A DNA stretch of 64,000 bases, from the NCBI RefSeq assembly GCF_014641195.1, contig NZ_BMHQ01000004.1:124001-188000 (forward strand). Reading direction: 5' to 3'. Source of the DNA: Marinithermofilum abyssi (GTDB lineage: Bacteria > Bacillota > Bacilli > Thermoactinomycetales > DSM-45169). The position numbers and the translations under genes are program-made. Position 1 is the stretch's first letter, and each line of letters starts with the position of its first letter. Below the pieces are notes generated by a model. The model had not been told where the DNA came from. It worked only from the letters and a program-made list of their open reading frames with translations, and searched no databases. Of the stretch, positions 52,710 to 61,655 are shown piece after piece.

Positions 52710-53806
52710 TGGAGGAGCGTTGGTGTGAAGGCTGCGGAGTTGAGCTGCAGACGGAGCGTCCCCATGCGCCGGGGTATGTTCCGCCTTCAGCGCTGGAGCG
52801 GGAGCATGTGATCTGCAAGCGGTGCTTTCGCATTCGGCACTATAATGAGATTGCCCAAGTGGATCAGGATCCGGATGTTTACTTGCAACTTTTGGACCAA
52901 ATTGCGGAAACGGACAGCTTGGTGGTTCAGGTCGTGGATCTGTTTGATTTCTCAGGGAGTTGGATCCCGGGCATTCATCGCCATACCGGGGGAAACGATC
53001 TGTTGCTCCTGGCCAACAAGGTGGATGTCTTCCCCAAGTCGGCCAAGTACCAAAAGTTGAAAGAATGGGTGTACGCCTCTGCCAAAGAGATGGGTGTTCA
53101 ACCGGTGGATGTCGTATTGATGAGTGCTGCCAAAGGCCAGCATATCAAAGAAGTAGCTGCCGCGATCGAGCGCTATCGTGCCGGACGGGATGTGTATGTG
53201 GTCGGTGCGGCCAACGCCGGCAAATCCACTTTTATTAACCGCCTTCTTCAGGAGTATGGTGCAGGCGAGGAGGTCGTCACCACCTCTCCGTATCCCGGAA
53301 CCACACTGGATGCGATCAGCATTCCGCTAAATGACGGTCGGCGCATCGTGGACATGCCTGGTATCGTTCGTCAAGATCGGGTGAGCGAATGGGTTGCACC
53401 GGAAGAGCTGGAAGAAATCACGCCAAAGAAAGAATTGCGACCCAAAGTGTATCAATTGGAGGATCAGCAAACCCTCTTCTTTGGCGGGCTAGCCCGTTTT
53501 GACTTTGTAGAGGGAGAACGTCAGCCCTTTGTTTGCTATTTTGCCAACTCCCTTTACATCCATCGTACTAAATTGGAACGAGCGGACGAGTTGTGGGCCA
53601 AACATCGGGGAGAGCTGTTGTCCCCGCCCAAAAATCCGGATTCTTTACCGAAGTGGAAGCGGCATCGTTTTTATTTAAACGGCCGGGAAAAAGAAGATAT
53701 TGTCATTCCGGGTCTGGGATGGATTGCTGCCGGGCTCAATCCGGCACAAGTCGATCTCTGGGTGCCGGAAGGAATCACCGTTCACTTGCGTCCCGCCATA
53801 TTGTGA
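52709..53806 (+). CDS. yqeH: ribosome biogenesis GTPase YqeH
   Basis: Circularly permuted GTPase needed for 30S subunit assembly. About 365 residues: N-terminal zinc finger (CEGCGVELQ ... VICKRCFRIRHYNE), then G4 NKVD, G5 SAAKG, and only afterwards G1 GAANAGKSTFIN, G2 TTSPYPGTTLD and G3 DMPGI, the permuted order. C-terminal RNA-binding domain to LRPAIL. ATG overlaps the yqeG stop. Confidence 0.95.
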   Translation: MEERWCEGCGVELQTERPHAPGYVPPSALEREHVICKRCFRIRHYNEIAQVDQDPDVYLQLLDQIAETDSLVVQVVDLFDFSGSWIPGIHRHTGGNDLLLLANKVDVFPKSAKYQKLKEWVYASAKEMGVQPVDVVLMSAAKGQHIKEVAAAIERYRAGRDVYVVGAANAGKSTFINRLLQEYGAGEEVVTTSPYPGTTLDAISIPLNDGRRIVDMPGIVRQDRVSEWVAPEELEEITPKKELRPKVYQLEDQQTLFFGGLARFDFVEGERQPFVCYFANSLYIHRTKLERADELWAKHRGELLSPPKNPDSLPKWKRHRFYLNGREKEDIVIPGLGWIAAGLNPAQVDLWVPEGITVHLRPAIL

Positions 53807-53893
53807 TACGGATCTGCAGGCTCAGCCGCCCAGACATGGACAGGTCCATCTTCTTTTCAAAGCAAGAGACGGAATGGGAAAGGGGCGCAAAAT

Positions 53894-54745
53894 ATGAAGG
53901 TAAACAGCTTAACAGAGAAGACAGGCTTGTTGGGCCATCCGGTAGGTCATTCTAAGTCGCCGGACATGCACAATGAAGCTTTTGCGCTGACAGGATTCAA
54001 TATGGTTTATTTGGCTTATGACGTATCTCCGGAAAAGTTGCCCCAGGCAGTGGAAGGGATGCGTGCGTTGGGTTTTCGCGGGTGGAATGTCACCATTCCC
54101 CACAAAGTGGCCATCATGGAGCTGTTGGATGAATTGGATGACAGCGCCAAGGAAATCGGTGCCGTCAATACGGTTGTCAACAAGGAAAGCCGGCTGATTG
54201 GGTACAATACGGATGGAACGGGTTATTTGCGCTCCCTGCAGGAAGAGACAGCGATGCAGCTGACGGGGAAGCGGGTGGTTCTTGTCGGTGCAGGCGGTGC
54301 CGCCCGGGCGGTCGGATACGCTTTGGCTACCGCCGGTGTCAGGGAAATAACCGTCACCAACCGGACTACAGCCAAAGCGGAAGCATTGGCCAGCCGCTTG
54401 AGCCGTTGGGTACCGACGCGTGTGATCACTGCTGAAGAGCTCCAAACAGCCCTTCAAGATGCTGCGCTCCTCGTGCAAACGACATCGGTGGGCATGCATC
54501 CTGACGCGGATGTTTCCCCGGTGAATCCAGATTGGCTTCATTCCGGGCTGGTGGTGAGCGATTTGATCTATCATCCCCGCAAAACCAAACTGTTGCAAGA
54601 AGCCGAAAAGCAAGGGGCCTGCATTCACGGCGGAGCCGGGATGTTGGTTCATCAAGCAGCACTGGCTTTTGAACTATGGACAGGGCATCCTGCACCTGTG
54701 AAAAAGATGCGGGAAGTATTGGAGAGGTCCCTTGCACCGGTGTGA
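53894..54745 (+). CDS. aroE: shikimate dehydrogenase
   Basis: Reduces 3-dehydroshikimate to shikimate with NADPH in aromatic amino acid synthesis. 283 residues: GHPVGHSKSPDMHNEAF (substrate), NVTIPHK (catalytic Lys), GAVNTVV, YNTDGTG, NADPH-binding GAGGAARAVGYAL and NRT, and C-terminal GGAGMLVHQAALAFELWTG. All catalytic residues present. 87 bases after yqeH; nadD follows after 11 bases. Confidence 0.95.
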   Translation: MKVNSLTEKTGLLGHPVGHSKSPDMHNEAFALTGFNMVYLAYDVSPEKLPQAVEGMRALGFRGWNVTIPHKVAIMELLDELDDSAKEIGAVNTVVNKESRLIGYNTDGTGYLRSLQEETAMQLTGKRVVLVGAGGAARAVGYALATAGVREITVTNRTTAKAEALASRLSRWVPTRVITAEELQTALQDAALLVQTTSVGMHPDADVSPVNPDWLHSGLVVSDLIYHPRKTKLLQEAEKQGACIHGGAGMLVHQAALAFELWTGHPAPVKKMREVLERSLAPV

Positions 54746-54756
54746 GGAGTGTCATA

Positions 54757-55368
54757 ATGAAAGTCGGCATTTTCGGGGGAACATTTGACCCGATTCACAT
54801 CGGGCATATGATCATGGTGGAGCAGGCATTGGAGATGGCCGGATTGGACCAGGTGTGGCTGATTCCGGCGCCCAGCCCTCCCCACAAACAAGGGAAATCC
54901 ATCACGGACGCCCGGCATCGGCTGAAGATGACGGAACTGGCTGTAGCGGACAATCCCCGTTTGCGCGTCTCCCGGATCGAGATGGAACGGTCCGGCCCCT
55001 CTTATACGGTGGACACAGTCAAAGCTTTAACCCGTCAGTATCCGGAGTATCAATTCTTTTTGATTATCGGAGGAGACATGATCCTGGATCTGCCCCGCTG
55101 GCACCGCATTGAGGAGATATTGGAAACTGTCGAGGTGATTGGGTTGTTGCGGAAAGGGATCGCATGGAACGAAGAGAAGCTTCCCGATTGGATAAAAGAT
55201 CGATTACACCTGTTCACCGAGGGAGTGCAACTGGACCTGTCGTCTTCCCTCATTCGGAAAAAGGCGGCACAAGGCCAGTCCATCCGATACCTGGTACCGG
55301 AACCCGTTCGTCGTTATTTGGAGGAGCATACAATATATGAACAGAGAAGCCTTGAAAAAGGCCGTTGA
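54757..55368 (+). CDS. nadD: nicotinate-nucleotide adenylyltransferase
   Basis: Makes deamido-NAD from nicotinate mononucleotide and ATP. About 203 residues: GIFGGTFDPIHIGHM (HxGH), IPAPSPPHK, YTVDTVKAL, FLIIGGDMILDLPRW and LSSSLIRKKAAQG (ISSTxIR-type) at the C-terminus. TGAGGAG precedes the ATG. Overlaps yqeK by 32 bases. In most bacilli a YhbY/YqeI gene lies between aroE and nadD; here there is no room for it. Confidence 0.95.
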   Translation: MKVGIFGGTFDPIHIGHMIMVEQALEMAGLDQVWLIPAPSPPHKQGKSITDARHRLKMTELAVADNPRLRVSRIEMERSGPSYTVDTVKALTRQYPEYQFFLIIGGDMILDLPRWHRIEEILETVEVIGLLRKGIAWNEEKLPDWIKDRLHLFTEGVQLDLSSSLIRKKAAQGQSIRYLVPEPVRRYLEEHTIYEQRSLEKGR

Positions 55369-55936
55369 GAAAGAATTGACACGATCCCGTTGGGAACACA
55401 CCCTGCGGGTGATGGAAACGGCCGCAGCATTGTCGAAACAATGGGGAGCCGATCCGGAAAAAGCGGAATTAGCTGCTCTGTTGCACGATTTCTGCAAGTT
55501 TTGGCCGGACGACCGGATGCGCTCCCTGATTGTCAAATACCGTTTACCGGAAGACTTGTTGGAACATAACAAGGAATTGTGGCACGCTCCTGTTGGGGCG
55601 GAAGTGGTTAGGGAGGAATTGGGGGTTACGAATGAAGAAGTTTTAAATGCGATCCGTTATCATACCTCTGGTCGTCCGCATATGTCTTTATTAGAAAAAG
55701 TGATTTTCGTAGCTGATGCCATCGAACCGGGCCGGCGTTATCCCGGAGTGGAAGAGTTGCGCAGCTTGGCCCGGCAAGATCTGGATCGCGCCGTTTTGCA
55801 ATCCTTGGACAATACGATTTGTTTCCTGATTGAACGCGGTCAAAAAGTGTACCCGCTGACGCTCTTTGCCCGTAACTACATGGTGGAAGCGGTCAAAGAG
55901 CGAACGCAGCCCAAAACAAAGGAGGAATCTCTTTGA
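55337..55936 (+). CDS. yqeK: YqeK-family HD-domain symmetrical Ap4A hydrolase
   Basis: 199 residues. HD superfamily: WEHTLRVMETA, LLHDFCKFW (the HD pair), HNKELWHAPVGAEVV, IRYHTSGRPHMSLLEKVIFVADAIEPGR. YqeK proteins cleave diadenosine tetraphosphate symmetrically to ADP. Start inside the end of nadD, stop overlapping rsfS by four bases. Confidence 0.93.
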   Translation: MNREALKKAVEKELTRSRWEHTLRVMETAAALSKQWGADPEKAELAALLHDFCKFWPDDRMRSLIVKYRLPEDLLEHNKELWHAPVGAEVVREELGVTNEEVLNAIRYHTSGRPHMSLLEKVIFVADAIEPGRRYPGVEELRSLARQDLDRAVLQSLDNTICFLIERGQKVYPLTLFARNYMVEAVKERTQPKTKEESL

Positions 55937-56274
55937 ACCTGGTGGAAATCGCACAGTTAGCGGCAACAGCCGCCGAGGAGAAAAAAGCCCAACGGATCGC
56001 CATTTTGGATATTCGCGGTTTGTCCGTGTTTGCCGATTACTTTGTCATCTGTTCCGGGAACTCCCAAACGCAGGTGCAAGCCATCGTGCAGGCGATCAAG
56101 GAAAAAATGCAAAAGTCAGCAGTTCCTGTCAAAGGAATCGAGGGATTGGCGGATGCACGTTGGGTGTTGATGGATCTCGGCGATGTGGTCGTTCACGTCT
56201 TCCACAAGGATGAACGGGATTTCTACGATTTGGAACGGTTATGGGGCGATGCCAGTCAGGTTGGCGTGCAGTAA
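55933..56274 (+). CDS. rsfS: ribosome silencing factor RsfS
   Basis: 113 residues, binds L14 and prevents subunit joining in starvation. Family blocks: KKAQRIAILDIRGLSVFADYFVICSGNSQTQVQAIVQAI, GLADARWVLMDLGDVVVHVFHKDERDFYDLERLWGDA. TTG start with GGAGG seven bases before. Last gene of the yqeG operon here; the yqeM methyltransferase gene usually found next is absent. Confidence 0.95.
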   Translation: MNLVEIAQLAATAAEEKKAQRIAILDIRGLSVFADYFVICSGNSQTQVQAIVQAIKEKMQKSAVPVKGIEGLADARWVLMDLGDVVVHVFHKDERDFYDLERLWGDASQVGVQ

Positions 56275-56342
56275 AGGTATGAACCGAGCTACATGTGGAA
56301 AAAATTGATCTACATGGTGGAAACAAATTTCGATAAAAATCG

Positions 56343-56372
56343 TTGACACATATCCAAGCCGTTGCATATAAT
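56343..56372 (+). promoter_or_regulatory. promoter of leuS
   Basis: TTGACA and TATAAT with an 18-base spacer. Transcription would begin near 56379, just before the T-box leader. Confidence 0.85.
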
Positions 56373-56384
56373 GTTAACTAAACT

Positions 56385-56712
56385 TGTTCCGATTCCACAT
56401 ACGCGGATAGGAAAAGGCCATGATGGGGATCAGTAGTTTGCAACCGGCCTGCTCAGAGAGTCGGCGGATGGGTGCAAGCCGATCAGGCGGTCAGACGAAC
56501 TCGCCTCATCGCCTCGAAGGGGAACCTTTATCGATAGTACTCTTCGACGGATGATCCCCGTTAGCGGATCCACGAGTGAGTATGGGAGTGTGAAGTGCCG
56601 TGCATGGTCCCATGCTAACTAGGGTGGTACCGCGGGAGAGCTTGAGTTTGTGAACCAACCTCTCGTCCCTAGCAACCAGGAGCTGGGGGCGGGAGGTTTT
56701 ATATTTTTAGGT
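56385..56712 (+). promoter_or_regulatory. T-box riboswitch leader, leucine type
   Basis: Contains the T-box sequence AGGGTGGTACCGCG (56621-56634) forming the antiterminator, an AGTAG-type stem-I loop (about 56431), a probable specifier CTC (56500-56502, Leu) in the segment AGACGAACTCGCC, and a terminator in which CCTCTCGTCCC pairs with GGGGGCGGGAGG, ending in TTTTATATTTTT. Uncharged leucine tRNA should stabilise the antiterminator and allow leuS transcription. The codon assignment rests on position and on the downstream gene. Confidence 0.92.
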
Positions 56713-56727
56713 GTGGAGGATGTCGCC

Positions 56728-59190
56728 ATGAAGAAGTATGAACCGCAAACGATTGAACCAAAATGGCAGAAAGCCTGGCAACGACAAGACGTCTATAAAA
56801 CCGATGACGACAAAAATAAACCCAAATTTTATGCTTTGGAGATGTTTCCGTATCCTTCCGGCGAAGGCTTACATATGGGGCATGTCCGCAATTACTCCAT
56901 CGGCGATGTGGTTGCCCGGTTCAAACGGATGAAAGGGTTTCGGGTACTGCATCCGATGGGAGCAGACGCTTTTGGTCTTCCTGCGGAAAACGCGGCCATC
57001 CAACGAGGGGTTAATCCGCGGGAATGGACGCTGAACAATATGAAACGCATCCGGGAGGAGCAGGCCCGTTTGGGGATCTCCTACGACTGGGACCGGTATG
57101 TGGGGACCTGTGAACCGGATTATTACCGTTTCAGCCAGTGGCTGTTTTTGCTCTTTTATGAACGGGGGCTGGCTTATCGCAAGCAAGCGGCGGTAAACTG
57201 GTGTCCCAACTGTTCCACGGTGCTGGCCAACGAGCAGGTGGAGGACGGTCGTTGCTGGCGTTGTGACGCGGAAGTGGAGAAAAAAGAGCTGGAACAATGG
57301 TTCCTCAAAATCACGGATTATGCCGACAAACTGCTGGAAGGTTTGGACCGCCTGCCCAAATGGCCGGAGAAAGTCAAGGCCATGCAACGCAACTGGATTG
57401 GCAAGAGCAAAGGAGCGGAAATCACATTTACCATCCCCGAGCTGGGAGATGAGAAAGTATCCGTTTTTACCACCCGGCCCGATACTCTGTATGGAGTTAC
57501 CTACATGGTGTTGGCACCGGAACACCCGCTGGTTCCGCAGTTGATCCAGGGGAAACCCAATGAGGAAACGATTCGCCGGTTTGTGAAAACGATGCAGAAT
57601 GAATCGGAATTGGCTCGGACCGGTTCTGACGTGGAAAAAGTGGGCTATGACACGGGTGCTGTGGCCAAACACCCGCTGACCGGCGAAGACGTGCCGATTT
57701 GGGTGGCCAACTATGTGTTGATGGATTACGGAACGGGTGCGGTCATGGGGGTTCCTGCTCATGATGAACGGGATTTTGCATTTGCCCGGAAATATGATTT
57801 GCCGATTCGCCGGGTAATCTTTCCTTTCGGGACGTACGACCCGGATGAAAAATTGGAAGCAGCCTATACCTCGGAAGGGGTTCTGGACCATTCGGGTCCG
57901 TTTAACGGTTTGTCCAATAAAGAAGCGATGCGTAAAATTCCAGAGCATCTGCAGGAAAAAGGGTTGGGAGGCCCGACGGTTTCCTACCGTCTGCGGGATT
58001 GGCTTTTCTCACGGCAGCGGTATTGGGGATGTCCGATTCCCATCGTATATTGCGACTCTTGCGGTGTAGTGCCGGTGCCGAAAGAAGAGCTGCCGGTGAT
58101 GTTGCCCGAGGATGTGGTCTTCGACGGAAAACGGAACCCGCTGACCACTTCGGAAACCTTTGTTCACACCACCTGTCCTTCCTGCGGAGGAAAGGCGCGC
58201 CGGGAAACGGATACCATGGATACGTTCATCGATTCCTCCTGGTACTTCCTGCGTTATACCGATCCGCACAATGAGGAGATCCCCTTCGCGGCTGACAAAG
58301 CCAACGAGTGGATGCCGGTGGATTACTATATCGGTGGAATTGAGCATGCGGTACTTCACCTCTTGTATTCCCGCTTTGTGACCAAGGTGCTCCACGATGC
58401 GGGCATGGTGAATGCCGATGAGCCCTTTACCCACTACTTCCCGCAAGGGATGGTGCTGAAAGACGGCTCCAAGATGTCCAAGTCGAAAGGCAACGTCGTC
58501 TCTCCCATGGAGATCATTGAGCGGTATGGAGCGGATACAGCCCGTATGTTCATCCTGTTTGCCGCTCCGCCAGATCGGGAGCTGGATTGGAGCGACTCCG
58601 GCGTGGAAGGAAGTTACCGATTCCTGAACCGGGTGTGGCGGATGGTGCAGCAACATGCCGGGTTGTTCAGCAACCGCCCGCAAGCGAAGCCGGAAGACGA
58701 GGCCGCCAAAGCACTGTACCGGCAACTGCACCAAACCATCAAAAAGGTGAGCGACGACATCGGCGAACGCTATCAGTTCAACACCGCCATCAGTGCGGTG
58801 ATGGAGCTGGTCAACGCCATCTACGCCTATCCGGAAGAAGCGGACCGGGGTACCCTGGCGGAAGCCGTGGAAAAAACCGTCCTGATGTTGGCACCCTTTG
58901 CTCCCCACATGACGGAGGAGCTGTGGAGCCAGATCGGCGGGGAAGGAAGTGTGCATGCCCAAGCTTGGCCGATGTTTGACGAAAAAGCACTGGTTCAGGA
59001 TGAAGTGGAAATGGTGGTGCAGATCAACGGCAAAGTCCGGGACAAATTGGTCGTACCGGTCAGCGCTGATAAGGACGCCATCGAAAAACTGGCCATGGAA
59101 CAGGATCGGATTCAACACTTCTTGGATGGCAAAACTATTCGCAAGGTGATCGTGGTACCGAAGAAACTGGTGAATATTGTGGCCAACTGA
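56728..59190 (+). CDS. leuS: leucyl-tRNA synthetase
   Basis: 820 residues, class I synthetase. PYPSGEGLHMGHVRNY with the HIGH-type motif HMGH (49-52), a zinc-ribbon region (NWCPNCSTVLANEQVEDGRCWRCD), CP1 editing domain with TTRPDTLYGVTYMVLAPEH and GTGAVMGVPAHDERDFAFA, KMSKS (582-586) in SKMSKSKGNVVSP, and C-terminal anticodon/C domain. Complete and of standard length. GGAGG eight bases before the ATG. Single gene behind its T-box leader. Confidence 0.96.
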   Translation: MKKYEPQTIEPKWQKAWQRQDVYKTDDDKNKPKFYALEMFPYPSGEGLHMGHVRNYSIGDVVARFKRMKGFRVLHPMGADAFGLPAENAAIQRGVNPREWTLNNMKRIREEQARLGISYDWDRYVGTCEPDYYRFSQWLFLLFYERGLAYRKQAAVNWCPNCSTVLANEQVEDGRCWRCDAEVEKKELEQWFLKITDYADKLLEGLDRLPKWPEKVKAMQRNWIGKSKGAEITFTIPELGDEKVSVFTTRPDTLYGVTYMVLAPEHPLVPQLIQGKPNEETIRRFVKTMQNESELARTGSDVEKVGYDTGAVAKHPLTGEDVPIWVANYVLMDYGTGAVMGVPAHDERDFAFARKYDLPIRRVIFPFGTYDPDEKLEAAYTSEGVLDHSGPFNGLSNKEAMRKIPEHLQEKGLGGPTVSYRLRDWLFSRQRYWGCPIPIVYCDSCGVVPVPKEELPVMLPEDVVFDGKRNPLTTSETFVHTTCPSCGGKARRETDTMDTFIDSSWYFLRYTDPHNEEIPFAADKANEWMPVDYYIGGIEHAVLHLLYSRFVTKVLHDAGMVNADEPFTHYFPQGMVLKDGSKMSKSKGNVVSPMEIIERYGADTARMFILFAAPPDRELDWSDSGVEGSYRFLNRVWRMVQQHAGLFSNRPQAKPEDEAAKALYRQLHQTIKKVSDDIGERYQFNTAISAVMELVNAIYAYPEEADRGTLAEAVEKTVLMLAPFAPHMTEELWSQIGGEGSVHAQAWPMFDEKALVQDEVEMVVQINGKVRDKLVVPVSADKDAIEKLAMEQDRIQHFLDGKTIRKVIVVPKKLVNIVAN

Positions 59191-59260
59191 GCTGAAAACT
59201 GCTCTCGACCCGCCTAGAAGGGCAGGTCGAAGCTGTTAACCAAAAGTTCATCTTCGGGAA

Positions 59261-59309
59261 AGCAAAGAGCTTTTCTACCTGTCGCTCCTGGTAGAAGAGC
59301 TCTTTTGCT
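59261..59309. repeat. long hairpin, short relative of the dispersed repeat; possible leuS terminator
   Basis: AGCAAAGAGC-TTTTCTACC and GGTAGAAGAGCTCTTTTGCT form a long stem around TGTCGCTCCT. The motif TAGAAGAGCT...TTTTGCT with GGAGCGAC nearby is the end sequence of the 51.76-52.08 kb element. No strong T-run follows. Confidence 0.6.
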
Positions 59310-59312
59310 GTA

Positions 59313-59652
59313 TAGAAAAATATGTTACTCAGCCTTTTATGAATGTGAAGGGTACATGGGTGCAAAAGGTGACTTTTCCATGATTTGATCTCTACTATTA
59401 TTCCAATTGCAAGCTATTGGGTAGCCAAGCATCAGCGGCTGCAGATGAATCCGGTGAGATGCCCAGCGGACCCGATATGTAGTGGCCAACCTGTGGGCTG
59501 GTGTCAACGTTCCGCTAAAACTTCACCCTTTGGCTCGACCAAGAAACGGGATGACCGGTTGGCTGCTGAGTATACCCGTTCGGGGCAGCAACGGAGGCCC
59601 ACCGGAAGAAAAAGTTGGAGGGGCCAATCGCCCCTTTGACGGAAAGAAGACT
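59313..59652. other. gene-free region between leuS and comER
   Basis: About 340 bases with GC-rich, possibly structured sequence (for example GGGGCCAATCGCCCC at about 59618). No known riboswitch signature was recognised and no ribosome site precedes the short frames that cross it. Confidence 0.35.
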
Positions 59653-59681
59653 CAGGCACCTTTCACTTGGAAAGGTGCCTG
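59653..59681. terminator. terminator hairpin near comER
   Basis: Perfect 12-bp stem CAGGCACCTTTC / GAAAGGTGCCTG, five-base loop; lies beyond the convergent comER stop, and T-rich sequence follows. Confidence 0.75.
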
Positions 59682-59754
59682 TCTATTTGACAGAAAAGTA
59701 TGATATACTAAATGCATCCATTTTTTACTAAACCGTTGGAGAAGAAGGAGGGGA

Positions 59755-60597
59755 TCAGGGCACGTTCTTTTCTACCCGGTTGTTCAGTGCCTTTTGCACT
59801 TTTTCGATGTCTTCTTCATATTTGTTGTGGGTCAGTTGAATCAGGCGATGGAAAATGGGGCTCACTTCTTTCTCCAACAGTTCCAAACCTTCACGGGTGA
59901 TCCCTCCCGGTACAGCTACCCGCTGTTGCAATGTATGGAGGGTAAAGCCGCCTTCTGTTAGCAACCTGCCCAGCCCTTGGGCCATTTGGGTTACCAAGGA
60001 GATGGCCGATTCCCGTGGAATTCCTGTTTCTTCCACTGCTGCATCCGCCATTTTTTCCATCATGTTGGCAAAGAAGGCGGGTGAACAACTAGCCAGATCG
60101 GAAGCGATGCGAGCGTGACGCTCATCTACCTCCAACGGGGAGCTGATGGCGGAGAAGAGATCTTTTAGCCATGCTTGATCATCGGTTGTTAAGCGGCTTC
60201 CCGGAATGTAGAGGGAGTTGCCGGAAAAGATGGCGTGGGTGATGCTGGGAATGATTTTGGCGATCTTGGCCGGCAGCCATTCCTCCAAGTCCTGAATCAT
60301 TACCGGACTGGTAATGGATACAACGATATGGTCCCGGGTCGTGCAGCCGCGAATTTCTTCCAACACCCGGCGAAATTCACCGGGCTTCATGCACAAGAAA
60401 ATACAACGGGTTTGCCGAACCAGCTCGCGATTGTCGGCAGCGACATGGATGCCGGGATATTCGCTTGCCAGCAACTCCGCTTTGGCACGGGTACGGTTGT
60501 GGATATACAGGTCTTGTGGAGAAAGTTTGCCGGAGCGGATAAATGCTTCCACCAGTGTCCGCCCCATGCTTCCCGTTCCGATGAATCCGATTTTCAA
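59755..60597 (-). CDS. comER: ComER, pyrroline-5-carboxylate reductase-like protein
   Basis: 280 residues, ProC superfamily: N-terminal Rossmann MKIGFIGTGSMGRTLVEAFI, NRTRAKAELLA, CIFLCMKPGEF, SITSPVMIQDLEEWLP, KIIPSITHAI, and C-terminal domain with SDLASCSPAFFANMMEKMADAAVEETG and VAVPGGITREGLELLEKE. Late competence/biofilm-linked ComER of bacilli; may control sporulation and biofilm via Spo0A in relatives. Divergent from comEA, as in B. subtilis. GGAGGGATTTTC precedes the ATG. Confidence 0.92.
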   Translation of the reverse strand: MKIGFIGTGSMGRTLVEAFIRSGKLSPQDLYIHNRTRAKAELLASEYPGIHVAADNRELVRQTRCIFLCMKPGEFRRVLEEIRGCTTRDHIVVSITSPVMIQDLEEWLPAKIAKIIPSITHAIFSGNSLYIPGSRLTTDDQAWLKDLFSAISSPLEVDERHARIASDLASCSPAFFANMMEKMADAAVEETGIPRESAISLVTQMAQGLGRLLTEGGFTLHTLQQRVAVPGGITREGLELLEKEVSPIFHRLIQLTHNKYEEDIEKVQKALNNRVEKNVP

Positions 60598-60700
60598 GAA
60601 AATCCCTCCTTCGCAGAGGTAGTAAAACGATGGAAACTGACTGTCTCCTAATAGTTACGTCGGCAAGGGATTCATTATGAGGAGAAAGAGAGGCTGTAAT

Positions 60701-61375
60701 ATGTGGGAAGAGCCATGGAGTGCCCGAGAGAAGAGGTGGGCTGTCGTTGCAGGGGTGTTGGCGGTTCTGTTGATTATTTTGTTGTTGTATCTTTGGTGGG
60801 GTCCGCAGGCGACAAAGGAAGAAACAGCAGCATTGGCTCCCTACACTGAAGCGGAAACCGTCAAACCCCGGAAGCAAAAGGCAACAAAAGAGAATACGCT
60901 GCCCGCTGATGTAACCGTGGATGTAAAGGGAGCGGTGGAAGCACCGGGTGTCTATCGGCTACCGGCCAAAGCACGGGTGCTGGATGCGGTCAACAAAGCG
61001 GGCGGAGCTTCATCGAACGCGGATATGGACCAGGTGAATTTGGCACAACCCTTGACTGACGGCATGGTCGTCTGGATTCCCAAAAAAGGCGAGAAACAAC
61101 CACCTGCTGTAGCATCCGGATCAGCTCCGGCCAGCAGTGACTCTGCGGTTCAGAGTTCCTCGGAAGCCGGATCAACCGGCGGGAAGATCAATATCAACAC
61201 GGCAACGGCTGCAGAGTTGGATGAGTTGAATGGAATCGGGCCATCCAAAGCAGAAGCGATTGTTCGGTACCGGGAGGAGAACGGCCCCTTTACCGCTGTG
61301 GAGGACCTTTTGGAAGTACCGGGGATCGGAGAGAAAACCTTGGAGCAGTTTCGGGAGCAGATCACAGTGGGATAG
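60701..61375 (+). CDS. comEA: competence protein ComEA (DNA receptor)
   Basis: About 224 residues. Membrane anchor near the N-terminus (WAVVAGVLAVLLIILLLYLWW), a SLBB domain (VTVDVKGAVEAPGVYRLPAKARVLDAVNKAGGAS), a Ser/Ala/Pro-rich linker and two helix-hairpin-helix motifs (ININTATAAELDELNGIGPSKAEAIVRYREENGPF; VEDLLEVPGIGEKTLEQFREQI) that bind double-stranded DNA outside the membrane. The comEB and comEC genes that normally follow are not present downstream in this window. Start chosen at the ATG before WEEPW. Confidence 0.92.
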   Translation: MWEEPWSAREKRWAVVAGVLAVLLIILLLYLWWGPQATKEETAALAPYTEAETVKPRKQKATKENTLPADVTVDVKGAVEAPGVYRLPAKARVLDAVNKAGGASSNADMDQVNLAQPLTDGMVVWIPKKGEKQPPAVASGSAPASSDSAVQSSSEAGSTGGKININTATAAELDELNGIGPSKAEAIVRYREENGPFTAVEDLLEVPGIGEKTLEQFREQITVG

Positions 61376-61655
61376 AGGGAAACCGTAAAGCCGAAGTGTC
61401 AACGAATCGACGAAGCCTTTCCAGCGAGGTCAATCAAGTTATGATTACCGGACCTTCGAGGGGTTAGTCCGTTTCCGATTCATACTATTCCCATAGAACT
61501 GGGGACAGCAGCATGCAGTGAAAGCGGTTATTCAGCAGGCGGTGGGCCAAAAGCGCATCGAATAAATAAACCTAGGAGGATCTGGAGTGATAGGTGTTGT
61601 GGCCGACGGTTCAGGCGCGGCTTTTCACCACTTGGGGTCGCACGCCGTTTTTCCC

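Noticed and set aside
59385-59652. Possible riboswitch or ncRNA between leuS and comER
   Set aside because: GC-rich with small stems, but none of the common riboswitch core sequences could be recognised.
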